DNA of 36,675 nucleotides, from the NCBI GenBank assembly GCA_016210565.1, contig JACQUA010000314.1, positions 1 to 36,675 of the forward strand, written 5' to 3'. Origin of the DNA: Chloroflexota bacterium. GTDB lineage: Bacteria > Chloroflexota > Dehalococcoidia > JACQUA01. A program made the position numbers and the translations under genes. Of the stretch, positions 24,411 to 32,654 are shown in pieces; the stretch's first letter is position 1, and each line of letters begins with the position of its first letter. The notes below the pieces were generated by a model. That model saw only the letters and a list, made by a program, of their open reading frames with translations. It made no database searches and was not told the origin of the DNA.

Positions 24411-24665
24411 ATGCCTATCAAGATTGACAAATACGCCTGCACCGGCTGCCAGGTCTGCGCATGGATTTGCCCGGGTAACATCATCGAAATAGAAGCCGAG
24501 ACAAAGAAGGCCGTAGCCGCTCACAACCGCGACTGCCCGAGCTGCGGCCTTTGCCAGGAGCGCTGCCCCTTTGGCTGCATAGAGGTCATCCGCAGAAGCG
24601 CCCGCAGCGGCAGCGAGACCTTCCCCATGAAGAACTACCTGGCCGGCCTGGGCATTAAACTGTGA
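24411..24665 (+). CDS. Two-cluster 4Fe-4S ferredoxin (AprB-like)
   Basis: This 84-residue ferredoxin has two complete motifs, CTGCQVCAWICPG and CPSCGLCQERCPFG, separated by about 25 residues. The C-terminal tail (SETFPMKNYLAGLGIKL) resembles partner-docking tails of small ferredoxin subunits. It is most likely the electron donor or acceptor of the flavoprotein encoded just upstream, despite the 212 bp of repeats between them. Confidence 0.9.
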   Translation: MPIKIDKYACTGCQVCAWICPGNIIEIEAETKKAVAAHNRDCPSCGLCQERCPFGCIEVIRRSARSGSETFPMKNYLAGLGIKL

Positions 24666-24696
24666 GCCGCCCAGGCAAGAGCCAGGCAAAGACCGC

Positions 24697-24725
24697 TTGA
24701 CAGTATGATGGTATGCTGTTATGCT
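24697..24725 (+). promoter_or_regulatory. Promoter of the RelBE-like pair
   Basis: TTGACA (24697-24702), 17 bp, then TATGCT (24720-24725). The sequence around the -10 repeats TATGATGG, TATGCTGT and TATGCTGC, which could be the antitoxin's operator. GGAGGTGA (24732-24739) precedes the ATG. Confidence 0.6.
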
Positions 24726-24742
24726 GCCATCGGAGGTGAGCC

Positions 24743-24985
24743 ATGCCTGCTACCAATCCTAACTACAAGAAGCTGACCCTGAGCATCCGCCCGGAAGAAT
24801 ACGATGTTCTTCGTTTTGTCGCCTTCAAGAGAAAGACATCAGTCGCCGGCCTGGCGCGGGAATGGATCCGTGAACTTCTTGAAGACGAGGAGGACATCCG
24901 GGACGGCTTGAAAGCCCTGGAGGACAGGGAAGGTTCTCTGGACTGGGAGACTTTCAAGAGGAAACATCTTGGCCTACAAGGTTGA
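24743..24985 (+). CDS. RelB/ribbon-helix-helix antitoxin
   Basis: This 80-residue protein starts with KLTLSIRPEEYDVLRFVAFK, a ribbon-helix-helix DNA-binding segment. An acidic C-terminal part (LLEDEEDIRDGLKALEDREG) follows, expected to wrap the toxin. The ribosome site is strong. Its end overlaps the toxin start by 17 bp, normal for a RelBE-type operon. Likely represses its own promoter. Confidence 0.82.
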   Translation: MPATNPNYKKLTLSIRPEEYDVLRFVAFKRKTSVAGLAREWIRELLEDEEDIRDGLKALEDREGSLDWETFKRKHLGLQG

Positions 24986-25232
24986 AATCCTGCATCCCGC
25001 CCAGAAGCAGATGCTGTCCCTCCCAAAGGAGGCGCAGGTGGAAATCAGCGCCGCCATCGACCGATTCAAGGAAACCCCGAGACCAGTTGGATGCAAGAAG
25101 CTGCGCGAGACGGGCCTCTGGCGCACCAGGGTCGGGCGGTACAGGGTGATCTACTCCATAGATGACGGAGCCAATCTGGCGACAATAGTCAAAGTGGCGA
25201 CGCGGCGCCAGGACACCTACAAAGGTCTATGA
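24969..25232 (+). CDS. RelE/ParE-family toxin
   Basis: This 87-residue protein begins at TTG 24969, the start giving the standard N-terminus AYKVEILHPAQKQM. The body has the family pattern LPKEAQVEISAAIDRF, KKLRETGLWRTRVGRYRVIY and a basic end (VKVATRRQDTYKGL). RelE toxins cleave mRNA in the ribosome, ParE toxins poison gyrase; the motif set here fits RelE better. Translation is coupled to the antitoxin by overlap. Confidence 0.85.
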   Translation: MAYKVEILHPAQKQMLSLPKEAQVEISAAIDRFKETPRPVGCKKLRETGLWRTRVGRYRVIYSIDDGANLATIVKVATRRQDTYKGL

Positions 25233-25280
25233 CATTGCGGGCCTTGCAGGGAAATCAGGCAGTCAAAGACCCAGCCTAAC

Positions 25281-26420
25281 CTACCGGTAGACCGATTCCG
25301 GCATCTGGAACTGGACGCCTTCGTTGTCCAGCGCCATCTTGTAGTCCTTTCGTACTTGAGGGTCCTCATCGCGATAGCTGATAACACCACAGACCTGCCC
25401 GGTTCCCGCAACACCACCGTCGACATCCGCGCCGGCCCCCCGCCACCGCTTCGGCGATGTTATCGCCCGTTCCCGCAACGGCTCCTTCCCTACGGAAAGG
25501 TGCTGGTGAAACCAGCCGCCGCCGTACGGTGTCGCCGCCACCATCCCTCCGGCCACATAGTCCTGTCGGTGGACCAGATGACCCATCCCTGCCTCCCAGG
25601 GACGCGGGCCCAGAGCCCGGGGCCAGTTCAACGCATAGCCCTTGCCTTTCAACATGATCACCACCGAGCCGCCGTCGTGGTATTCGGCTACGAAGTAGCT
25701 CCCGCTGGCCTTTTCCCCGATGTGCCCGCCAAGAATGGTGTTCCCGGCCATTACGGGGGTCAGCCGCCTCCGACCGGAGTCGCCCACGGGCGGCAGATAG
25801 CGGCGGGCTGCGTCTTGCAGCAGATTGGTGCGCAGGACCGCCCCTTCCACCTCCGGCGCGGACTCCGGCTCGTCCCGCGGCCTGAAATAGTCCTCGCTCC
25901 CGTCAAACCGGTCCCGGAACTCAAAGGGATTGTCGAAAACAAAGCTGGCGTTCTTGAACTGGTCCATCATGCCGCGGGTGCTCGTGGCCACGATCAGCAG
26001 CGCCGGAGCAGAGTCGTTGTTCACCAGGCGATGCCATACGTTGAGGGGGATGGCAAAGTTGTCGCCGGCTTTCCATTCGAAGGCCTGCTTCCCCGCGCTG
26101 CCTTGCCGCCGGACCTCAGCGCTGCCCTGCCCTTCGACGACGATGAACATCTCCTCGTACAGGTGCCGTTCCGGGTTCAGCGCGGCCCGGGGCGGGATCT
26201 CGATGGCGTACAGCCCCCACAGGCGGTCCTGGCCGCCGAGCTCGATGAAGGTCCCCTTCCCACCCATCCGCACCCACGCCGCCATGGGAAGTTCCCGAAC
26301 GTCATACAACCCGATGCCGCGATAGACCGGAATACCTTGCTCCGCCATAAACACGTCATACGGAGAGAACGACGGTCTACCGCCGCCCGGCCCTGCTAGG
26401 TCATAACTGAGCGGTTCCAT
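25281..26420 (-). CDS. Bicupin protein, gentisate-dioxygenase-like
   Basis: This 379-residue protein has two cupin domains. The first (about 60-150) contains HLYEEMFIVVEGQGSAEV and GDNFAIPLNVWHRLVNND, where His and Glu can bind metal. The second (about 230-340) contains GSYFVAEYHDGGSVVIMLKG and GGGWFHQHLSV. The architecture resembles gentisate and related ring-cleaving dioxygenases and non-enzymatic bicupins. Given the aryl-acid ligase nearby, a role in aromatic metabolism is attractive but unproven. ATG 26420 has an AAAGG ribosome site, and the gene is monocistronic on the minus strand. Confidence 0.8.
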   Translation of the reverse strand: MEPLSYDLAGPGGGRPSFSPYDVFMAEQGIPVYRGIGLYDVRELPMAAWVRMGGKGTFIELGGQDRLWGLYAIEIPPRAALNPERHLYEEMFIVVEGQGSAEVRRQGSAGKQAFEWKAGDNFAIPLNVWHRLVNNDSAPALLIVATSTRGMMDQFKNASFVFDNPFEFRDRFDGSEDYFRPRDEPESAPEVEGAVLRTNLLQDAARRYLPPVGDSGRRRLTPVMAGNTILGGHIGEKASGSYFVAEYHDGGSVVIMLKGKGYALNWPRALGPRPWEAGMGHLVHRQDYVAGGMVAATPYGGGWFHQHLSVGKEPLRERAITSPKRWRGAGADVDGGVAGTGQVCGVISYRDEDPQVRKDYKMALDNEGVQFQMPESVYR

Positions 26421-26710
26421 ATATGCCTTTCACCGTGAGCACTTCGACTTGTCCGTGACAACAGTATAGCATGGACGAATACCCATGCGATTGGCGGTAA
26501 GGTTGTTGGTTGGCAACAATCGCAAAATCAACACCCATCTCCGGGCCTATCAGTTGGCAAAACGGACCATTCCTCTTCCGTGGGTTGTTCGCGGTTTCCC
26601 TATTTCCGCTGGGGCGCGATGTCCCTGGTCTTCCCCTGTATACTCTCACATGTGTAGTTTAGCTACCAAGATCATAGCATGTTTGGACAATTGACATCCG
26701 TGATATACTG
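26421..26710. other. Divergent promoter region
   Basis: This gap between two divergent genes has no coding sequence I would support. TATACT with a weak upstream TTGGAC (26683-26709, 15-bp spacer) is a possible rightward promoter. The opposite strand shows a TATACT near 26470 that could serve the bicupin gene. Confidence 0.35.
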
Positions 26711-26845
26711 GTGACTCCTCAGGTGTTGCCAGTTCTCGACATTAGTTGGCTGTCCTGCCCTGGAGCACATCAGGAAATTCACAACGAAGGTACCAGGGTG
26801 TCTATTGTCGCGAACGAATCCCATGAAACGCCCCCGGTTTCTACT

Positions 26846-29800
26846 ATGGCAGAAAGGCCCAACCATCATCGGACCAATCGGGGACGCCAGCCGAAAACGC
26901 CGGTGAGGAAACTTTCCTCCGGCGGTGGGAATGTTGTGCTTCGCCTGGCCGCCCTATTCTTCCTGCTGGCCGGCGCGTTATCAGTCCCTCCCTCCGCCAC
27001 AAAAGCAGACGCCACCACCCAGGTCTCGGACTGGGGGAACAATGCCTATGGACAACTGGGCAACGGCGCGACCACAAATAGCCCGACGCCGGCACAGGTG
27101 CTTGGTCCAGGCGGGGTCGGATTTCTAAGCGGGGTGACCGCTATCGCTGGCGGCTATGCACACAGTCTGGCCCTGAAGCCTGACGGCACCGTCTGGGCCT
27201 GGGGGCGTAACAACTTTGGACAACTGGGTAACGCGACTATCACCGATAGCCCTACGGCGGTTCAGGTGCTTGGTCCAGGCGGGGTCGGGTTTCTAAACGG
27301 GGTGACCGCCATCGCCGCCGGCTATAACCACAGTCTCGCCCTGATGTCTGACGGCACCGTCCGGGCCTGGGGGTATAACGGCTATGGCCAGCTCGGTAAC
27401 GCCACCACCACTAACTCTTCTACGCCGGTGGAGGTGCTCGGTCTAGGCGGGGTGACCGCCGTTGCCGGCGGGGGTTTCCACAGCCTGGCCCTGAGGTCCG
27501 ATGGCACCGTCCGGGCCTGGGGGTGGAACGAAAGAGGTCAAGTAGGCAACGGTAGTATTACCAGCCCTACGCCGGTTTGGGTGCTTGGTCCAGGCGGGGT
27601 CGGATTCCTGAGCGGGGTGACCGCCATCGCTGGCGGCGAAGAACACAGTCTGGCCCTGAAGTCCGACAGCACCGTCTGGGCCTGGGGATATAATAACCTG
27701 GGTCAACTGGGCAATGGCGCTACCACTAACAGCGCTACGCCGGTCCAGGTGCTCGGTCCGGGCGGGGTCGGATTCCTAAGTGGGGCGACGGCCGTCGCCG
27801 GCGGCTATTATCACAGTCTGGCCCTGAAGTCCGACGGCGCCATCCTGGCGTGGGGAGCAAATGGCTACGGACAACTGGGCGACGGCACTCCGGCCCTCAG
27901 AAGCTCTACGCCGGTCCAGGTGCTTGGACCAGGCGGGGTCGGATTCCTGAGCGGCGCGACCGCCATCGCCGGCGGCCTTTACCACAGTGTGGCCCTGAAG
28001 TCCGACGGCACCGTTCAGTCATGGGGAGCAAATGTTGACGGTCGATTGGGCAACGGCACTTATACCGACAGTTCTACTCCGGTCCAGGTTACCGGTCTAA
28101 CCGGGGCGACCGCTATTAAGGCCGGGGGTCTCCACAGCCTGGCTCTGAAAAACGTTGCACCGCCCCCTCTCTACACCATCACCGCCAGCCCGGGCGCCAA
28201 TGGCTCCATATCCCCCTCCGGGACCCAGACGGTCAGCGATGGGGCGACGCCACTCTACACCATCAGCGCCAATACGGGCTACTACATCGCCGGCGTCCTG
28301 GTGGATGGCGTTCCGGTAGGGGCCGTGAGCAGCTACACCTTCCCGCCCGTCCACGCCAACCACACCATCACCGCCGCCTTCGCCGATGTGGCGCCGACGG
28401 TGACGCCGACACCTGCTCCAACTCAATCCCCTACTGCTTCACCGTCCCCATCTCTCGGCCCTTCACCCACACCGTCCCCGACGCCCACGGCGACACCGAG
28501 TCCTACGCCTTCGCCAACACCTATACCATCACCGCCAGCGCCGGTGACTGCCACGGGGGAGGTCTGGGACTGGGGGTGGAATGCCTATGGGCAACTGGGC
28601 GACGGCACTATTACTAGCAAATCAACTCCGGTCCAGGTATCAGGTCTCGGCGGGGCGACCGCCATTGCCGGCGGAGCGTATCATAGTCTGGCCGTGAAGG
28701 ACGACGGCACCGTCCGGGCCTGGGGGTACAATGCCAGTGGGCAGTTGGGCGACAGCACTGTCACTAACAGATCTAATCCGGTCCAGGTGCTTGGTCCGGG
28801 CGGGGTCGCATCTCTAGGCGGTGTGACCGCCATCGCTGGGGGCGAGCTCAACAGCCTGGCGCTGAAGTCCGACGGTACTGTCCTCGCCTGGGGATCGAAT
28901 GGCTTCGGTCAACTGGGTGACGGCACTATCTCCAGCAGCTACACTCCGGTCCAGGTGTCCGGTCTAACCGGGGTCACGGCCATTGTTAGCGGCTATCACC
29001 ACAGTCTGGCCCTGAAGCTCGACGGGACGGTGTGGGCCTGGGGGTGGAATAGTTACGGACAATTGGGTAATGGCACTGCTGGCGGCTACAGCTCTACTCC
29101 GGTCCAGGTGTCCGGCCTAACCGGGGTGACGGGTATCGCGGCTGGCTTCACACACAGCCTGGCGCTGATCTCTGATGGCACTGTCCGTGCCTGGGGGTCG
29201 AACGACTACGGACAACTGGGCGACGGCACTACCACCAACAGATCTAGTCCGGTCCAGGTACTTGGTCCAGGCGGGGTCGGATTTCTAAGCGGGGTGAAGG
29301 GCATCGCTGCTGGCTTTACACACAGTCTGGCCCTGAAATCCGACGCCACCGTCCGGGCATGGGGAGCAAATGGCAATAGCCAACTGGGCGACGGCACTAC
29401 CACCAACAGACCTAGTCCGGTCCAGGTGTCCGGCCTAACCGGGGTGACGGCCATTGCAGGCGGAACGTATCACAGTCTGGCCCTGAAATCCGACGGCACG
29501 GTCCGGGCCTGGGGCGGTAATGGCAATGGACAACTGGGCAACGGCGCCAACACTGCCAGCTCTACGCCAGTCCAGGTGTCCTTTCTAACCGGGATGACGG
29601 CTATCGCTGCTGGCCACGGACACAGCCTGGCCCTCAAACACCCCGGATTCACCCAACAGGGCAGCAATGTCTCGGTAACACCGGTTGACACTACGAACGG
29701 AACAGGTACCCCGGTGACGATAAACTTCGGCTCAGTGACTGCTCCCGGGATCACCACGCTGACGACGAGCAGTTCCGGACCGCCCCCGTCCGGCGGATTC

Positions 29801-30847
29801 AGCCTTCTGGGTACCTATTATGAAATCTCGACCACGGCCCAATTCAACGGCATTGTGACGGTATCCATCTCCTATAATCCCGGCAGCCTGTCTATCGCTG
29901 ATCAACTGGCGCTCAAACTGTGGCACTACGAGAATGGGGCCTGGCAAGATGTCACCACGCCGCCGGTCAACACAACGGACCACATCATCTCGGGAACCGT
30001 AACCTCGCTCTCACCTTTTGGCGTTTTCCAGCCGGGAGCGCCATCCCAAACGCCGAGCCCGAGCCCGTCTCCTTCACCGAGCCCGTCGCCATCCCCTTCA
30101 CCCACCCCGATTCCTACGCCATCGCCGTCTCCTTCGCCCACCCCGACGCCGAGTCCCACGCCCACCCCCACTCCCACCCTGCCCCAGGCCGTGCTGGCCC
30201 TGGCGCCGGCGGCGGGGACGGATGGCATCATCCGGATCGATGTCAGGATAAACCGGGTCATCAACCCGGCGACCGGGCAGGACGTGTTACTTCCCCGGGG
30301 GCTTGGGGCGTTTGACGGTCAGGTCACCTATGATAAGGACGGCATCAATATGCTGGATATCAGAGGCTTCGGTGACTTCGCCGCCGGCACCTCGATCAAC
30401 AGGCGCGACGACATCGGTAAGGCATTCTTCGCCGGCTATCAGACCGGCGGCAGTCCCCAACCGCCGGCCACCCTGGTGCAACTGACACCCCGTCTGACCG
30501 GCAGCTCGGCCAATGCTTACAACCTCCAGGTGTCGTTCTTCATGATTTCCGATGTGCTGGGTGGGGGATTGGCGCCGGACGGGACGAAGACCCTGTCCCT
30601 CCGCCGGGGCGACGCCAGGGCCGACGGCGCGGTGAACATGAGCGACGCCCTGTTCATCGCCCAGAGCCGGGTGGGCATCAGGGACCTGGGACTCGACCCC
30701 AATAATAATACGCACCCGCTCAACGCCGGCTCGGTAAAATGGGACGACCCGGCCAACGGGGACAAGATGGACATGAATGACGCCCTGTACATTGCCCAGT
30801 TCCGGGTGAGCCTCAGGGATGCCAGTTTCAACTGGATAACGCAATAG
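26846..30847 (+). CDS. Secreted double RCC1-propeller protein with dockerin-like end
   Basis: From ATG 26846 the protein has 1333 residues; the frame is open to 26711. I prefer the ATG because a basic stretch and the signal peptide (VVLRLAALFFLLAGALSV) follow, though GTG 26798 is also possible. Residues about 58-435 hold seven RCC1 repeats (SLALKSDGTVWAWG, YGQLGN), enough for one seven-bladed propeller. An InlB-type repeat (YTITASPGANGSISPSG) and a Pro/Ser/Thr linker follow. Seven more RCC1 repeats span 571-932, then a domain with YYEISTTAQFNGIVTV and LSPFGVF. A second low-complexity linker leads to a cohesin-like domain and a dockerin-like pair (ADGAVNMSDALFIAQ; GDKMDMNDALYIAQ) that should bind calcium. 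An extracellular or surface protein; ligand unknown. Confidence 0.88.
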   Translation: MAERPNHHRTNRGRQPKTPVRKLSSGGGNVVLRLAALFFLLAGALSVPPSATKADATTQVSDWGNNAYGQLGNGATTNSPTPAQVLGPGGVGFLSGVTAIAGGYAHSLALKPDGTVWAWGRNNFGQLGNATITDSPTAVQVLGPGGVGFLNGVTAIAAGYNHSLALMSDGTVRAWGYNGYGQLGNATTTNSSTPVEVLGLGGVTAVAGGGFHSLALRSDGTVRAWGWNERGQVGNGSITSPTPVWVLGPGGVGFLSGVTAIAGGEEHSLALKSDSTVWAWGYNNLGQLGNGATTNSATPVQVLGPGGVGFLSGATAVAGGYYHSLALKSDGAILAWGANGYGQLGDGTPALRSSTPVQVLGPGGVGFLSGATAIAGGLYHSVALKSDGTVQSWGANVDGRLGNGTYTDSSTPVQVTGLTGATAIKAGGLHSLALKNVAPPPLYTITASPGANGSISPSGTQTVSDGATPLYTISANTGYYIAGVLVDGVPVGAVSSYTFPPVHANHTITAAFADVAPTVTPTPAPTQSPTASPSPSLGPSPTPSPTPTATPSPTPSPTPIPSPPAPVTATGEVWDWGWNAYGQLGDGTITSKSTPVQVSGLGGATAIAGGAYHSLAVKDDGTVRAWGYNASGQLGDSTVTNRSNPVQVLGPGGVASLGGVTAIAGGELNSLALKSDGTVLAWGSNGFGQLGDGTISSSYTPVQVSGLTGVTAIVSGYHHSLALKLDGTVWAWGWNSYGQLGNGTAGGYSSTPVQVSGLTGVTGIAAGFTHSLALISDGTVRAWGSNDYGQLGDGTTTNRSSPVQVLGPGGVGFLSGVKGIAAGFTHSLALKSDATVRAWGANGNSQLGDGTTTNRPSPVQVSGLTGVTAIAGGTYHSLALKSDGTVRAWGGNGNGQLGNGANTASSTPVQVSFLTGMTAIAAGHGHSLALKHPGFTQQGSNVSVTPVDTTNGTGTPVTINFGSVTAPGITTLTTSSSGPPPSGGFSLLGTYYEISTTAQFNGIVTVSISYNPGSLSIADQLALKLWHYENGAWQDVTTPPVNTTDHIISGTVTSLSPFGVFQPGAPSQTPSPSPSPSPSPSPSPSPTPIPTPSPSPSPTPTPSPTPTPTPTLPQAVLALAPAAGTDGIIRIDVRINRVINPATGQDVLLPRGLGAFDGQVTYDKDGINMLDIRGFGDFAAGTSINRRDDIGKAFFAGYQTGGSPQPPATLVQLTPRLTGSSANAYNLQVSFFMISDVLGGGLAPDGTKTLSLRRGDARADGAVNMSDALFIAQSRVGIRDLGLDPNNNTHPLNAGSVKWDDPANGDKMDMNDALYIAQFRVSLRDASFNWITQ
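27018..28150 (+). repeat. RCC1 coding repeats, block 1 (7 units)
   Basis: Seven units of about 160 bp encode WGxNxxGQLGN and HSLALKSDGT. The GTCCAGGTGCTTGGTCCAGG stretch recurs nearly unchanged, so units are similar at DNA level and prone to recombination. Confidence 0.85.
28556..29640 (+). repeat. RCC1 coding repeats, block 2 (7 units)
   Basis: Seven further units, with the same DNA signatures as block 1 but more often the shorter VSGLTGVTAIA linker. The equal count in both blocks fits two closed propellers. Confidence 0.85.
30040..30182 (+). repeat. Pro/Ser/Thr linker low-complexity DNA
   Basis: Alternating CCG/TCT/ACC-rich codons encode an SPSPSPSPTPTP linker. A similar linker is at 28396-28548. 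Both are typical flexible spacers of secreted multi-domain proteins. Confidence 0.85.
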
Positions 30848-31066
30848 CCGTCGGCAGCCCGTAGCGGCACGCTGCCGCGTGCCCTGTCGGTCGGCAGCCG
30901 ATAGCGGGCGGTCCGGGGTGGGGAATCTTCGAATCTGCAATCAGCGCGGCGGCTGGGCTCGCGGACTGGTTGAGGTATGTCCCCGGTCATCTGCGCTCGC
31001 TTCACCCACCCTGCGTTGCAGAGCAATCTGAAGAGGCGACGGGGACGGGCACGCAGCCGCGTGCCG
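30848..31066. repeat. Intergenic palindromic repeats
   Basis: AGCCCGTAGCGGCACGCTGC and GCACGCAGCCGCGTGCCGCT flank the region, with GCGCTCGCTTCACCCACCCT near 30989-31008, the inverse of the element at 4583. It lies between convergent genes; no gene is seen. Confidence 0.6.
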
Positions 31067-31633
31067 CTACTGGCTACTGGCTGCTCGCCCTTTGAGCCGC
31101 CTGGCCCACCGCTTGCGGAATTTGGCGAGCTTGGGCGAGATCACCATCTGGCAGTATGCCTGTTCCGGATGGCGCGAGAAGAACTCCTGGTGATAGTCTT
31201 CCGCCGGGTAAAATCTATCCAGCGGGCTGACCACCGTAACGATGGGGTCCTTCCACAGGCCGGCTTTGTTGAGTTCCCTGATCAGCTCTTCAGCCATGCC
31301 TTTTTGCAGCTCGTCGTGGTAGAAGATGGCGGAGCGGTATTGTGCGCCTTCATCCGCGCCCTGCCGGTTCAGTGTCGTCGGGTCATGGACGGAGAAGAAA
31401 ATCTCCAGGATTTCCCGGTAAGAGATTTTCGCCGCATCAAAGGTCACCTGGGCCGCTTCGGCATGGCCGGTCTCACCCGACCAGACCTGCTCGTAGGTGG
31501 GATTCGCGGTCGTCCCCCCGGTGTAACCGGAGACCACGTTCTCGACGCCGTCCACCTCCCGGAAGACCGCTTCGATGCACCAGAAACAGCCGCCGGCGAG
31601 AGTCGCGATTTCCAGGGCGGCGCTTTGATTCAC
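31067..31633 (-). CDS. msrA: Peptide-methionine (S)-S-oxide reductase
   Basis: This 188-residue MsrA repairs methionine S-sulfoxide in proteins. The active-site GCFWC (Cys16, Cys19) is followed by VVSGYTGG, GHAEAAQVTFD and PAEDYHQEFF, all family signatures. The GTG start at 31633 overlaps the msrB stop by GTGA, so the genes are coupled. No signal peptide, so cytoplasmic. Confidence 0.96.
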   Translation of the reverse strand: MNQSAALEIATLAGGCFWCIEAVFREVDGVENVVSGYTGGTTANPTYEQVWSGETGHAEAAQVTFDAAKISYREILEIFFSVHDPTTLNRQGADEGAQYRSAIFYHDELQKGMAEELIRELNKAGLWKDPIVTVVSPLDRFYPAEDYHQEFFSRHPEQAYCQMVISPKLAKFRKRWARRLKGRAASSQ

Positions 31634-32079
31634 AGGTCGCCCTCCGGCCCGAATTTCAGCGCGAAGCCGTTCATGCAGTAGCGTTTGCCGGTCGGCGGCG
31701 GGCCGTCATCGAAAACGTGGCCGAGGTGGGAGCCGCACCGGGCGCAGAGCACTTCGGTCCGGGCCATCCCGAGGCTGTTGTCAGGCCGTTCCACCACGTT
31801 CAGCAGCGAGACTGGTTCATAGAAACTGGGCCACCCCGTCCCCGATTCGAACTTGGTGGAGCTCCGAAAAAGGTCGGTATCGCAGCGCACGCACCGGAAG
31901 ATGCCCGGTCCGTGGACTTCGGTAAACGGGCAACTGCCCGGGGCTTCCGTTCCCATCCTGGTGGTGATTTCGTACTGCTGTTTGGTCAACAGCTTCTTCC
32001 ATTCCGCGTCCGGCTTCTCGATGTTCTCGACGGTCACCACCCGGTTCTGCCTGGCGTCATAAATCTGAATGGTCGTCAT
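31630..32079 (-). CDS. msrB: Peptide-methionine (R)-S-oxide reductase
   Basis: From ATG 32079 the protein has 149 residues, the usual MsrB length; an earlier start at 32121 would add 14 residues of no family character. It keeps GTEAPGSCPF, two zinc-binding CxxC pairs (CVRC, CARC), ESGTGWPSFYEP, GHVFDDGP and the catalytic Cys in RYCMNGFAL. It acts on the R-epimer complementary to MsrA, encoded immediately downstream in the same operon. Confidence 0.96.
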   Translation of the reverse strand: MTTIQIYDARQNRVVTVENIEKPDAEWKKLLTKQQYEITTRMGTEAPGSCPFTEVHGPGIFRCVRCDTDLFRSSTKFESGTGWPSFYEPVSLLNVVERPDNSLGMARTEVLCARCGSHLGHVFDDGPPPTGKRYCMNGFALKFGPEGDL

Positions 32080-32121
32080 GTTTGTCTCTCTCAGTCTTCT
32101 AAACGTATTATAGCAAATCAT

Positions 32122-32211
32122 TCATGCGCCGCGGCGGGACGTAGCCGCAGGTCTTTAGCCTGCGGGGGTGGGGGAAGTGACGTTCCCACACAGGTCATGC
32201 ATAATCCAGGA
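32122..32211. repeat. Short hairpin repeat
   Basis: CCGCAGG (32145-32151) and CCTGCGG (32159-32165) form a 7-bp hairpin in GTAGCCGCAGGTCTTTAGCC, a repeat related to sequence at 2287-2300. Confidence 0.55.
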
Positions 32212-32640
32212 TTATCCACCATCTCCCCCCGGCATTGGCCGTCGCAGGCGTTTCGTTTCGGCGCGGCGACGTTTGGTCTCTAACCGGCGCGTCTTTGAAG
32301 CGATGGTCGGCCTGGTGCGACGCCGGACTGGAGGCGGCTGGGCCGCCCGGCGGACCAATGCCACGAGGCGTGCGATCGCATCCTGACGATTTGCTCCCTG
32401 GGAACGGAATCGCCGGGCATCGATGACAAGTACCCCTTTTTCAGTAATCCGCCTGCCGGCCAGCGAAAACAAACGTTCGCGAACGTCATCGGGAAGGGAA
32501 GCGGAGTTGGCAACGTCAAAGCGAAGCTGGACCGCCGTGGCCACCTTGTTCACGTTCTGCCCGCCCGGTCCCGAGGCCCGGATGAACTCTTCCTTGACTT
32601 CGCCCTCGTCGATCGAGATGGTATCGGTAACGTGAATCAT
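32212..32640 (-). CDS. arfB: Alternative ribosome-rescue factor ArfB
   Basis: This 142-residue release-factor-like protein has the peptidyl-tRNA hydrolysis motif GGQ (Gly26-Gly27-Gln28) in RASGPGGQNVNKVATAVQL. A strongly basic C-terminal tail (KTRRLETKRRRAETKRLRR) enters the empty mRNA channel of stalled ribosomes. Length and layout match ArfB/YaeJ. It releases stalled peptides without a stop codon. Standalone gene, ATG 32640. Confidence 0.94.
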   Translation of the reverse strand: MIHVTDTISIDEGEVKEEFIRASGPGGQNVNKVATAVQLRFDVANSASLPDDVRERLFSLAGRRITEKGVLVIDARRFRSQGANRQDAIARLVALVRRAAQPPPVRRRTRPTIASKTRRLETKRRRAETKRLRRPMPGGDGG

Positions 32641-32654
32641 ACGGTGAGCTTACA

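Noticed and set aside
25356..26399. Plus-strand frame of 347 codons
   Set aside because: Antisense to the bicupin gene, whose metal-binding cupin motifs support the minus strand.
26691..26709. TTGACA followed by TATACT as a promoter
   Set aside because: The spacer is only 7 bp; the weaker TTGGAC further upstream was noted instead.
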